From NCBI RefSeq assembly GCF_903828115.1, contig NZ_CAIKKU010000382.1:1-33876 (forward strand): 33,876 bases of DNA. Direction: 5' to 3'. The notes beneath the pieces were generated by a model. That model ran no database searches and was not told the DNA's origin. It worked only from the letters and a program-made list of their open reading frames with translations. Positions 21,718 through 30,296 of the stretch are shown piece after piece. Numbering within the stretch: position 1 is the stretch's first letter; each line of letters starts with the position of its first letter. Origin of the DNA: an uncultured Thiodictyon sp. Its GTDB lineage: Bacteria > Pseudomonadota > Gammaproteobacteria > Chromatiales > Chromatiaceae. A program made the translations under genes and the position numbers.

Positions 21718-24700
21718 TGGACCAGCCCTTTCTCACGGAGTTGTCTGCCGATGGAGGACCACTCGTATTTGCCCGCGATGAGTTCGTCCCAATGCTTCTT
21801 GGCCTCTTTCCAGGGAACCAGTTCATGGAGCGGGGCGATGTTGAGCACGACGCCGTCATTGAGATCCGGCTCGAGATGTAGATTTGCCGCCCGCCGGAGT
21901 TTGTCCTCAAAATCGCGTAGTTCGGAGAGGAAGTCTTCTTGGCGTTCGGCGTGCTTGGCGAGTTGCTTGGACTCTTTGCCCGATGTGCCCGCAGCGACCT
22001 GCTGGTTGCGTAGTGCTTCGAGGCGAGTAACTTCCAAGCGGATTTTTGGTTCGACATATTTGACCAGCGCCTTGAAGAGCAAGTCTTTGTCGAGGCGGTG
22101 GTAATAGAGCCAGAGTGCGTAGCTCTTCTTTGAGGATTGCAGCAGCCAATAGATCGGGGCTTTACGGCGGCTCATCGAGTAGCGTTTGATGTGGTCACTC
22201 CAAAAGCCCCCGTTGCCCGCCTTGCGCAAGTAGTCTCCCAAATTCTTAATCTGAAGGCCCTCGCAGAAAGTCGCCTCCGTTCTCTCATACTCCTCTGGCC
22301 AAATTGTTTCGAGGACACGACGGATGCCAGCTAACAGATCAGACGCGTGCTCCGGGTCATCGGGAATAACGCCATCCCAGGAAACCTCAACCGGATACCG
22401 TCGATCGTCAGAGACCACCTGCTTGCCATGCAGGGCTTTGTCTGCTGCGAGAGCGAAAGGGAGGTCTCTGATATCCTCGTCTCTCCTGGCGGAGCGCCCG
22501 TCCGAACCAAGCAGCGAGCCAAGTGGAAAAGGATTGCTTGGGGAGAATGCATGTGGGAGGCTAGGAGAAAGCGACGGGTCTAATGCATATCTGACATCCC
22601 AGCGCCCGATCAGTACACCGAAGATCCAGGAAATGACGTCGCTAGCCAGCCCTCTCGGCGACAGATCAAAATTCAATTCTGAGTCGCCGTCAGACTCGTT
22701 TTCAGTGTCCGCCGAGCTATCCTCCTGCGTGGTTGAGGTTCGTAGCTTTATCTGAATAGCCTCGTTCATGTCGCACGCCAAGATGGCAAGCTCATCCTTG
22801 TCCAAACCAAAGGACATTGCAATCTGCTCCTCGAGCTCATCACCAATAAGAGTAAACCAATTCCATCCTGTTGATTCCCCATCTAACCACGACTTGACCG
22901 CGCTCGGCAATGTGAAATCGAGAAATGGCTCGCGATTGCGATAGAAGCTTCGCCGCTGACTCATTTCCTTTTCGATATGATCCTCGAGGTGACTGCTCAA
23001 CCCGTGTTTCAGGGGCAAAAAAGGCATTCTCTTGAATGTATCGACCAAGTGGTTCGGCCACTCAAACTTCTCGCCGTAAAATCGCATAAAAGCCGTTGCC
23101 AAGACCGAAGCACTGACTGCGATGACATCGGATTCGTAGCCCTCATTCGGAAATGCCATATATCGACTGGCCGACGGAATACAGCCCGCCGGGACAATAT
23201 AGGGTACAAGACGAAAGTGCCTGCGTGTCCAGCTGAGTCCCGGCCTAAAATATAGGTCTTCGCTTGGAATGTAACGCGACGGGGATTCGCCTTTTGATCT
23301 CCAGTGATTCTTGAGTCTCTCGCCTTGGTGTGACCATTCGATAACAAGGGTAAGTGGTGAATACCAAGGCTGGGAGCTTCCTGCTCTAATATGAAACGCC
23401 CATTGGCAATAGTCGCCTGACAATTGATTGCGAACATCCTGCGGTGTCTTGCAGTGAAATCCCGCAATTCGATCAGCAGGCACCTCCCAAAAGGCACGGA
23501 TGAATTGCGTATTGTCGCCTGTGCCCAATCCTTGACGAACGACTGCGCCCTTTGGTTCCAAAGCGTTAAACTTTGAGAATTTCTGCAGTGTCTTGCGAGG
23601 CACCCAATATACTAAGGGCTGCAACGGCAAATCGCGCGCGTGGTCCGAAGAAATAGCAAACAGGCATTTGCTAGTGAGATCAGCAACAGCGGTTGCCAAA
23701 CTTCCTGCCTTGTCGGAGTCTAAGAGCAAACGAAACACAAGCGTTCGGTTGGTCTGTTCCTTCGCAACGATGTAGCAACACGCTTCCACGGCAGCTGTAT
23801 CAAGAACTGCTGCCCCGAGATCGACCATAAGTTTCAATGAATGATCATAGATGAGTGTGTGCCGCCAGTCCGCAAAGGACTTGAGGAAGAAGCCAACTCT
23901 GCTTGATAGTTCGCCAAGTAGACCCAGCGGCGCGAGCTGTTCTAAGCAACGATCACAAAAAGCCGCAAATAGATCATGCTTAGAATGGGGGTATTGGGCT
24001 TGCAAATATTCACTCGTGGAACGCACCGGCTCGCCAAACGGCGGATTCATCAACACCACGTCATACCGCTTCTGGGACAGCTCAACAAATGCAAACCCCC
24101 GCACCGCGTCCTCAGTGAACAGCCGCCGCTGGAGTCGCTGGCCGTCTTGGGCATTTTCTGCGTAGCGGCGGAGTTCTTCAATGACCTGGGATTCCGCCTG
24201 CTCAAAGAATTGGCGGTCGGTGATATCGGTGAGATCGAACAGCGACCCCTGCACCGGCTTCCCATCGAGTTCATCCAGTTCCGCCTGGGCAAACAACATC
24301 GGCTGGCCTCTGCGATCAATGGCACGGACCGTCTCCCGGTCCCACTGCGCGCGGGCCGCGGCCACGGCATCCCGAATTTCCTCCTCGATCTTGAGTAGTG
24401 AGCCGGCCTCCCCGGCGAGTTTCATCTTATCGAAGACGACTTCAACGAACTGACCCAGAACACGCGGCTCAAGTTGAGCCACGAACTCCTTGAGCATCGG
24501 CGCCTCACCCGGCATGGGCTCGGCACAGACGAAGTTGGAGCGGGTGATCCGGGGGCGATCCTTCTTCAGCCCCATCTCGTGATACGCACGCTGGCAGCGC
24601 AGCCAAAGCGCAAGGGCGGCGATCTGGGTCGCCCGTACATCGATGTCGATACCGTGCAAATTATGGGCGAGGATCAACCGCGGTAGATCCCTGCGGAGGT

Positions 24701-26084
24701 TTTCCAGCGTCGGGTAATCTCTCCTAAGCGTCGGGCCGAGATCGGAGTCGGCATAGGCCTCCTCGTAGATCGTGAGCAGCAAGTCGAAGCAGTACAGCAG
24801 GAAGTGTCCGCTCCCGCAGGCCGGATCGAGAATCTTGAGTTCCCTTGGGTCCTTCTTCGGGCGGTGCGGGATCTGGACGGGGAGGTTGAGCAATTCTTCT
24901 TGTGTTAATTGGTCTTGGTTATTGGTTATTGGTTCTTGGTTCTTTGTTATTGGTTCTTTGTTATTGGTTATTTGTTCTTGGTTAGTTGTGCTTGGTTCTT
25001 GGGGCGGCTCTTCGGGAGCTTGGGTGGGAGGCGATAGCGAGGAACCAGGAACAAATAACGAAGCACCAGGAACCAATAACGAGGAACCAGGAACAAATAA
25101 CGAAGAACCAAGAACCAATAACGAATAATCATCATCCAAGAATATTTCATTCGGCCGCCGAACCATATACCGACACTGGTCCTTGAGTTTGGTGTCCCCC
25201 TTGCGCATCTCGTACCAGATGCGGCCCAAGGTGTTATCCGTCAGGAACTCGACCACATAGCGCGGCGTGAAGAACTGGTTGCGGAAGGCCAGTTCGTAAG
25301 AATTGCGGGGGGCCTGGCTCTCCTTGCGGGCCTGATCCCGCAGTTCCTTAGGGGTGAAATACTGGTAGACCCAGCCGATGGTCTCGTCCTGTGACCAAAT
25401 CTCAGGCCAGGCCTCCCGCAGTTCGGTGTCCTCGGCCTTGATACCGCCGCTGTTGAGCAGCTCGAGCACGTCGTCGAGCGTCTTCTGCCGCGGATACAGG
25501 CGGTTGGCGGGGTCGTTGGGGCTGAACAAGACACCAATCTCGGTCGAGAGGGTCTCGCCGAGCCAGTCCAGGAAATGCCGATAGGCAAGGTCCTGGCGGC
25601 CGATGCTGAAAAGGCGCTCGTCGTCTTCATGCGCGGCCAGATAGAACTTCACCCCGTTGGAGTTCGCCCCCCGGCTGACTGCCTCACGGAATTTCTGCCC
25701 GCCCACGTAGACCTCGCGGGCCTCCATCATCTTGTAGGCACAGAGTCGGTTGAGATGGGTGAAGGCGATCTCACGCACCAACTGATCGAGGGCGGGGAGA
25801 GCTATTTGTTCTTGGCTATTGGTTCCTTGTTCCTTGTTACTTGTTCTTGGTAATTTGGTGCTGAGGCTGCTTTGGATGTGATTGATGTGATCAATAAGGT
25901 CGCGGCGGTAGGCTTGCTCTTCTTCGGTCAGATGCGTCATGGGCGCATGCGGATCGGCGGTGACCTGATCCTTCCGGGCGAAGATGCCGTACTTGCCCTC
26001 AAGCTCTTGCGAAATAGCCTCTTCAAGCAGCTTGCGGCATTGCGTCACGACACTGCGAAGCTTGTTTCTTAGTTCTTGGTTCAT
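21711..26084 (-). CDS. pglX: BREX adenine-specific DNA methyltransferase PglX, with repeat insertions
   Basis: This N6-adenine methyltransferase marks host DNA and takes part in phage exclusion. It is 1457 residues, longer than the usual 1200 or so. Motif I (ILDPACGSGHFLL) is near residue 420 and the catalytic NPPF (YDVVLMNPPFGEP) near 680. The target recognition part (about residues 730-1130, DNA 22,700-23,900) is visibly less GC-rich than the flanks. Residues about 318-394 are low-complexity peptide of seven-residue units (SSLFVPG and EPITNNQ types) encoded by heptanucleotide arrays; a second short block lies at about 77-94. A further low-complexity stretch is near 22,500-22,590. The first codons (MNQELRNK) also lie in an array and no normal Shine-Dalgarno precedes the ATG. 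The frame remains open, so the gene may be functional. Confidence 0.92.
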   Translation of the reverse strand: MNQELRNKLRSVVTQCRKLLEEAISQELEGKYGIFARKDQVTADPHAPMTHLTEEEQAYRRDLIDHINHIQSSLSTKLPRTSNKEQGTNSQEQIALPALDQLVREIAFTHLNRLCAYKMMEAREVYVGGQKFREAVSRGANSNGVKFYLAAHEDDERLFSIGRQDLAYRHFLDWLGETLSTEIGVLFSPNDPANRLYPRQKTLDDVLELLNSGGIKAEDTELREAWPEIWSQDETIGWVYQYFTPKELRDQARKESQAPRNSYELAFRNQFFTPRYVVEFLTDNTLGRIWYEMRKGDTKLKDQCRYMVRRPNEIFLDDDYSLLVLGSSLFVPGSSLLVPGASLFVPGSSLSPPTQAPEEPPQEPSTTNQEQITNNKEPITKNQEPITNNQDQLTQEELLNLPVQIPHRPKKDPRELKILDPACGSGHFLLYCFDLLLTIYEEAYADSDLGPTLRRDYPTLENLRRDLPRLILAHNLHGIDIDVRATQIAALALWLRCQRAYHEMGLKKDRPRITRSNFVCAEPMPGEAPMLKEFVAQLEPRVLGQFVEVVFDKMKLAGEAGSLLKIEEEIRDAVAAARAQWDRETVRAIDRRGQPMLFAQAELDELDGKPVQGSLFDLTDITDRQFFEQAESQVIEELRRYAENAQDGQRLQRRLFTEDAVRGFAFVELSQKRYDVVLMNPPFGEPVRSTSEYLQAQYPHSKHDLFAAFCDRCLEQLAPLGLLGELSSRVGFFLKSFADWRHTLIYDHSLKLMVDLGAAVLDTAAVEACCYIVAKEQTNRTLVFRLLLDSDKAGSLATAVADLTSKCLFAISSDHARDLPLQPLVYWVPRKTLQKFSKFNALEPKGAVVRQGLGTGDNTQFIRAFWEVPADRIAGFHCKTPQDVRNQLSGDYCQWAFHIRAGSSQPWYSPLTLVIEWSHQGERLKNHWRSKGESPSRYIPSEDLYFRPGLSWTRRHFRLVPYIVPAGCIPSASRYMAFPNEGYESDVIAVSASVLATAFMRFYGEKFEWPNHLVDTFKRMPFLPLKHGLSSHLEDHIEKEMSQRRSFYRNREPFLDFTLPSAVKSWLDGESTGWNWFTLIGDELEEQIAMSFGLDKDELAILACDMNEAIQIKLRTSTTQEDSSADTENESDGDSELNFDLSPRGLASDVISWIFGVLIGRWDVRYALDPSLSPSLPHAFSPSNPFPLGSLLGSDGRSARRDEDIRDLPFALAADKALHGKQVVSDDRRYPVEVSWDGVIPDDPEHASDLLAGIRRVLETIWPEEYERTEATFCEGLQIKNLGDYLRKAGNGGFWSDHIKRYSMSRRKAPIYWLLQSSKKSYALWLYYHRLDKDLLFKALVKYVEPKIRLEVTRLEALRNQQVAAGTSGKESKQLAKHAERQEDFLSELRDFEDKLRRAANLHLEPDLNDGVVLNIAPLHELVPWKEAKKHWDELIAGKYEWSSIGRQLREKGLVQC
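24915..25125. repeat. Paired inverted heptamer arrays inside pglX
   Basis: The plus strand shows 12 consecutive units of TTGGTTA/TTGGTTC/TTTGTTA at 24915-24998, a 43-bp core at 24999-25041, and 12 consecutive units of the opposite orientation (GAACCAG, GAACAAA, TAACGAA and variants) at 25042-25125. The arms together form a large imperfect palindrome. Every third unit returns to the same codon phase, giving seven-residue peptide repeats. The unit variants are placed so that TAA never falls in the pglX frame. Confidence 0.9.
25805..25853. repeat. Single heptamer array near 5' end of pglX
   Basis: Seven units in a row, for example TTTGTTC, TTGGCTA, TTGGTTC, CTTGTTC and CTTGTTA, have the same orientation as the left arm at 24915. 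They encode the TSNKEQGTNSQEQI stretch of PglX. No inverted partner array lies nearby. Confidence 0.8.
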
Positions 26085-26145
26085 TGTTATTGGTTATTGG
26101 TTATTGGTTATTGGTTATTGGTTATTGGTTATTGGTTGTTTGTTG
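26062..26145. repeat. Heptamer array spanning the pglX start codon
   Basis: Twelve units lie in register at 26062-26145, with six perfect TTGGTTA copies at 26090-26131. The array contains the pglX ATG (26082-26084), its first seven codons, the 30-bp gap before it, and the last codons and stop (26115) of the four-helix-bundle gene. On the minus strand the sequence before the ATG is CCAATAA repeats rather than a ribosome binding site. Confidence 0.92.
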
Positions 26146-26528
26146 GCTGTTGGCTGTTCTTTGGTGATGTTGCGGGTGATGGAGTTCAGGTAGGCGTTGA
26201 GACGAGGGGCTAGCTCGTCAAGCAGTGGTTTCAGGGAAGCGATTTGTGATTTCGTCAGAAGGCCCCTGGTGAATGCCCGGCGTAGCCAGTGTTTTGTTTC
26301 GTTGAGCGAACCGCGAGCGATACGGACAAATCGCCGATTGTCCTGAAAGCTGCCGCGCCCGCTGCCCTCCGCAATATTTGCCCCGATGCTATCGACCGCC
26401 CGCACCAATTGTCTCCCAACAGTCTCCTTTGCGAAACTGTCCCATGGCAATACAACGCCCCAAATCTCATCGGAAAGACGCTCCGCCAGCCGATAGATCT
26501 CCAGCCTCTCAAACGGAACCGTCGCCAA
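26115..26528 (-). CDS. Four-helix-bundle protein (S23/IVP-like), cassette gene
   Basis: About 137 residues match the four-helix-bundle family often found in 23S rRNA intervening sequences: FERLEIYRLAERLSDEIW at the start, then RQLVRAVDSIGANIAEGSGR, with GS-x-x-ETKHWLRRAF-like helices later. The molecular role of the family is not established. I chose TTG 26528, after GGGGGTGGCTT, because an in-frame ATG at 26660 lies inside brxC and would add repeat-derived hydrophobic residues. The last 15 or so residues (ITKEQPTANKQPITNNQ) are encoded by the heptamer array. The gene sits exactly between the brxC stop and the pglX start, bounded by arrays in opposite orientation, and interrupts an otherwise standard BREX order. 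It looks like a mobile or selfish cassette rather than a BREX component. Confidence 0.8.
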   Translation of the reverse strand: MATVPFERLEIYRLAERLSDEIWGVVLPWDSFAKETVGRQLVRAVDSIGANIAEGSGRGSFQDNRRFVRIARGSLNETKHWLRRAFTRGLLTKSQIASLKPLLDELAPRLNAYLNSITRNITKEQPTANKQPITNNQ

Positions 26529-26550
26529 AAGCCACCCCCAACAACAAAGC

Positions 26551-26585
26551 ACAAATAACAAATAACAAATAACAAATAACAAATA
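26551..26585. repeat. ACAAATA x5 heptamer array after brxC
   Basis: Five perfect ACAAATA units end one base before the brxC stop codon (26587-26589). On the minus strand they read TATTTGT, related to the TTTGTTA variant of the other arrays, and are inverted relative to the array at 26062-26145. Together the two arrays bracket the four-helix-bundle gene. Confidence 0.92.
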
Positions 26586-26586
26586 C

Positions 26587-29500
26587 CTATTCCAAAATAA
26601 TAACCGTTTCTTCGTCAATGCACTTCTGAAGTGAGTCCCGCAGCTTCTCGATCGTAGCATCCAGTTCTTCTTGTGTGCGGATCGGCTGGTTGAAAAACTC
26701 GACGATCTTCAGGCGTCGGACCGGTCTTGGTTCAACGCTCAACGACAACTCCTGGAGCTTGAGTAGTACAGACGCCTGAAGCCCCGTTACCGCTACCAAA
26801 TCGGACTCCATCTCCATCAGGCTTGCCTTGCCGAGTGATGCCCCGTTGTTGACGTTCACCCGGTCTTCGTCCGAGCCGACTCTGGCGAGCAGTGCGGCGA
26901 GCATGGTGTTGGCCATGATCTGCTTCTTGCTTCGTTCGGCGTCACTGTCGGTTGGTGTCGCAGCCAGCGGCGTCCACTCTGGACGAGCCTTGATTTCCTC
27001 AATCGCTGCTAAGTAGACCGAACGTCGTCTGTCAAAGAGTTCGAGATAAACCTGCCTGTAGGCCGTGACGATGCACGATGTCTTGGCTTCGATGTCCGCC
27101 CAGGAATCGAAGAAGTCTTCGGAGTCGAGGAGTGACTTGAGTTCTTCGACCGTCGCGCCAAGGTCGGGCGACGGGGCATGTGAGACCAGCCGCTGCCAAA
27201 CCTGTTCAGTGGCAAAGCGGGCTTGCCTCAAGGCGGCGATCGCGTCCGGGTCGAGTGAGTCCCGCAGCTTTCGTACCCTGTCTCGGGTTTCCCCGAAGTC
27301 GACGCCATCCTCCGTGAGGATGCGAACGCAATCGTCTGAGGCGGACGATTGGATACCCGTCAGCGTCTGCTGGTATTCGCACAGCATGGGCAGGACCGGG
27401 AGTTCATGGGCTTCGGCCGTGGCCTTCAGTGGATAAAGCTTCTCCAGTTCCTCGGCAACCACCTTCTTGAACGCCGTGGCAATGGCCCCCTCCTCGACAT
27501 CGACTTCTTCACCAATCAGTTCTTCGAGTTGCTGAACCGCCTGGGTGAGTGTCTTCAGCCCGACTGATCTCCGGGGTGAGAACAAGGACGAGCGGAAGGC
27601 CGGATTGTTGGTGAAAGGGGTGCGGGAGGCGGGGTCCTGATAGTTGTGGAAGCGATTGCCTTGGTGAGTGACTTCGATCTCACCCGCCCGGAACAGCGCG
27701 GCGAGGATCAGACGCAGCATGTCGCGTTCCCATCCATAGGGCGTGCCGCCGAACCGCTTCTCCAATGCCTTGCCCATGCGGCTGTCCTTGTTGCCGTAAC
27801 CGTATTCGCTCTTGAGATAATCAAGCACTTCCTTGGCGACATCGGCATTCGCGTTGACGATACTTTTCTGGCCGTCCTTGACGACCAGTCCCAGCCCGTG
27901 ATCGCCGATATAGAAGACGTTCGGCAATGCCTTGAGATCCGCTGCCTTGAGGATCTGTTCGGCCTCATCGCCCTTGAGTGGACGAGAGCCCATTTGCAGC
28001 TTTGGGTATAAGTCGGGCACGAACTGGCCGAACAGTTTCTTCAGGATTTCGCTCAATCCCTTGCCTAACGCCGAGGCATCTTTCTGTACGCCCCTGAACA
28101 TGCCTGTACCACGCTCCATCGCCTCTGACATCTTGTCCCGCAGGCGCGCTTCGTAGCCATTCTTGGCGTTCTTCTCATCCTGCAGGCAGGTCGCCTCGTC
28201 CGGGCTGATTTTCTGCTGGGCACTCAGTTGGTTATATTGATCGACCATCTTGCGTGAGGCGTGCAGTTGGGCGACCAGTTGGTCGATTTCCGGTGTCAAA
28301 CAGAACAACCAATAGAGATCGGCCGCATGCGACTGTTGCTGGCTTTCGGTCCGGATTTCTTCAATACGGGCAGTGAGTTCGTCGACATCCTCTATCACAC
28401 ACAAGGTCAGCATCAGTTCGCCTTCATCGCCAAGGCCCGCGCTATCGATGCTGATGCCGATCCGGAAGGAGCGATTCTGGTAACGGAAGGTCTTGAATTC
28501 CGGTTCGTCGAAGATCTTCGTCAGCGCGCCGCGGGTCAGTTCGTTGCGCTCGCGGGGCTTCGGTTCCAGATAGGCCCGCCGTTGCGTCTCCCAGTTCTTT
28601 TCCTGGGCCGTCTGGAGCTTCCAACCTTCCTCGGTGTTACGAATGAACTGAGCCCGGTGTAGTCGCTGGACTGCACCCTGTACTTCAACGGTGGGAGTCG
28701 CCTTGCCGACCTCATCGACGAGCATCGCGGCAAGGTTGGCCTCGGTCCGGGGTAAGTCACGAATGAATTCCAGGAGGCAGACGGTCTTGGCCACCCGTAA
28801 GGCCCAGCCGCGATCCTCGGGGTCACTGGTAAAGCGTGCAGCAATCAGGTGAATGTCGGTGCGCTTTTCGTTGGAAAGGTTTCCTTCCACTAACTCAAAG
28901 ACCTTATCCAATGTCACCAAGGCCCCAATGGGCTGCTTGGCGAAGGCCGTGCGATCCGACACCAGCATCTCGTACGCCTGCTTGATGATCGTACGGTTAC
29001 TGCCGCCATAATGCCGCGGGGCACCGGGTTGCAGCCGGATGCCGGACATGATCGCGATACAGAGATCGATATAGTGCGGGGGGTAAGGGTAGAAGTGAAC
29101 GAAGTCATCCTCGGTGATGTCGGTGCGGCGGGTGGATCGCTCCAGCCGCAGTGCGGCGTTCAACAGCCCCTGATTCTCGCAGAAGAGTCTCCGCAGCGGC
29201 TGCTCAGCCTCGGGCTTCTTGGCCAATACGCGCTTCGTGGCAACTTCGCGGATGTCGGACGGGGCCAGGTCGACGCGATAGTGAAAGCGATCCTGAAGTT
29301 TGGCCAGATCGACCCGCTTGGAGTCGATGGCGGCGACCACTTCGTCGAGTTTCTCTTGGGATGTCACAACAATCCAGCAAGGGGCGATAATCTTGCGCGC
29401 CTTCAACAGGTTCTTGCCAACCTTCCCGAACTCTTCGATCGTGGCCCGCAAATCCTCGATCTTGTCACCGCTGCGGGCAACGTGTTGGCCGACTTCGTCG

Positions 29501-30279
29501 ATGATAAAGACCAACGCCTTGCCTGGACGTCGGCGTCCCCAAAGTTCAAAGGTGCGCTCGACGACCTTGCTGACCGAGATGGCTGCGTCCCGGTTACGCT
29601 GGGCGTGCGACCAGGAGTCTGCGGCGGGATAGGTGGTCGGGTCGAGCTGATGCAGAATCGCGCTGGCCCGCGACACCTTCTGTGCGCCGGCGCGGACGAT
29701 TGTCCAATCCTTACACAACAACGTTTCGCAGGTAGCGATGAACTCGGGCAGCCGGTGTTCAGCTTCAAGCTCAATCTCCAGTTCGGCGATATCGAAGTCC
29801 TCCGCGTATCCCAGTTCGCGCAGGAGTACGGTGTACATCAACTCGGCAATACGCTGGGTGACCTTGCGCGTATCCGCCTCCTTGGCCACTTCAAAGAGAA
29901 TGACCCCGGTCGGCGTCTTGAGATTGATCAGGTCAAGCAAATCAGCAATGCGTTGGTCGCCAAGCTGATGCTTGAATAGATCAGAAAAGTGCCTCCCGAG
30001 CACCAGTCGGTTCTCCAGCACGTATCCCAGGTTCTTGGCGAACGAACTCTTGCCGGAGCCAAAGAAGCCAGAGGCCCAGATGCCAATGCTCTCATGTGGG
30101 TCGGCCGGCGCTTCGGCGATGGCCTTCAAGAGATGGTGATATTGCTCGCGAATACTGTCGGTGGCAATGTATTCCGTGATCTCGGCATAGACAGATTGCT
30201 CATCCGCCTGATCGACCTGTATGATTTCTTCGATCTTGCGGCTGAGGTCGCGTACCAGCAGTTCGCCAATGGTCGTCAT
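26587..30279 (-). CDS. brxC: BREX ATPase BrxC
   Basis: This very large P-loop protein of 1230 residues fits BrxC/PglY. Walker A is GFFGSGKSS at 71-79 within IGIWASGFFGSGKSSFAKNL, and a LVFIIDEVGQHVARS segment near residue 255 is the Walker B region. The long helical remainder contains the DUF499-like parts of the family. BrxC is essential for both methylation and exclusion in type 1 BREX. It begins 17 bp after the brxB stop. Its last codons adjoin the ACAAATA array without an intact intergenic region, so the neighbouring cassette joined here without removing conserved sequence. Confidence 0.93.
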   Translation of the reverse strand: MTTIGELLVRDLSRKIEEIIQVDQADEQSVYAEITEYIATDSIREQYHHLLKAIAEAPADPHESIGIWASGFFGSGKSSFAKNLGYVLENRLVLGRHFSDLFKHQLGDQRIADLLDLINLKTPTGVILFEVAKEADTRKVTQRIAELMYTVLLRELGYAEDFDIAELEIELEAEHRLPEFIATCETLLCKDWTIVRAGAQKVSRASAILHQLDPTTYPAADSWSHAQRNRDAAISVSKVVERTFELWGRRRPGKALVFIIDEVGQHVARSGDKIEDLRATIEEFGKVGKNLLKARKIIAPCWIVVTSQEKLDEVVAAIDSKRVDLAKLQDRFHYRVDLAPSDIREVATKRVLAKKPEAEQPLRRLFCENQGLLNAALRLERSTRRTDITEDDFVHFYPYPPHYIDLCIAIMSGIRLQPGAPRHYGGSNRTIIKQAYEMLVSDRTAFAKQPIGALVTLDKVFELVEGNLSNEKRTDIHLIAARFTSDPEDRGWALRVAKTVCLLEFIRDLPRTEANLAAMLVDEVGKATPTVEVQGAVQRLHRAQFIRNTEEGWKLQTAQEKNWETQRRAYLEPKPRERNELTRGALTKIFDEPEFKTFRYQNRSFRIGISIDSAGLGDEGELMLTLCVIEDVDELTARIEEIRTESQQQSHAADLYWLFCLTPEIDQLVAQLHASRKMVDQYNQLSAQQKISPDEATCLQDEKNAKNGYEARLRDKMSEAMERGTGMFRGVQKDASALGKGLSEILKKLFGQFVPDLYPKLQMGSRPLKGDEAEQILKAADLKALPNVFYIGDHGLGLVVKDGQKSIVNANADVAKEVLDYLKSEYGYGNKDSRMGKALEKRFGGTPYGWERDMLRLILAALFRAGEIEVTHQGNRFHNYQDPASRTPFTNNPAFRSSLFSPRRSVGLKTLTQAVQQLEELIGEEVDVEEGAIATAFKKVVAEELEKLYPLKATAEAHELPVLPMLCEYQQTLTGIQSSASDDCVRILTEDGVDFGETRDRVRKLRDSLDPDAIAALRQARFATEQVWQRLVSHAPSPDLGATVEELKSLLDSEDFFDSWADIEAKTSCIVTAYRQVYLELFDRRRSVYLAAIEEIKARPEWTPLAATPTDSDAERSKKQIMANTMLAALLARVGSDEDRVNVNNGASLGKASLMEMESDLVAVTGLQASVLLKLQELSLSVEPRPVRRLKIVEFFNQPIRTQEELDATIEKLRDSLQKCIDEETVIILE

Positions 30280-30296
30280 GTGTCGTTATCCTTATC

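Noticed and set aside
24915-25125. Possible CRISPR array
   Set aside because: The units are 7 bp without spacers and lie inside a coding gene. No cas genes are present.
26529-26660. Upstream start for the four-helix-bundle protein giving a hydrophobic N-terminus
   Set aside because: The hydrophobic residues are the translation of the ACAAATA array and the end of brxC in another frame, not a true membrane segment.
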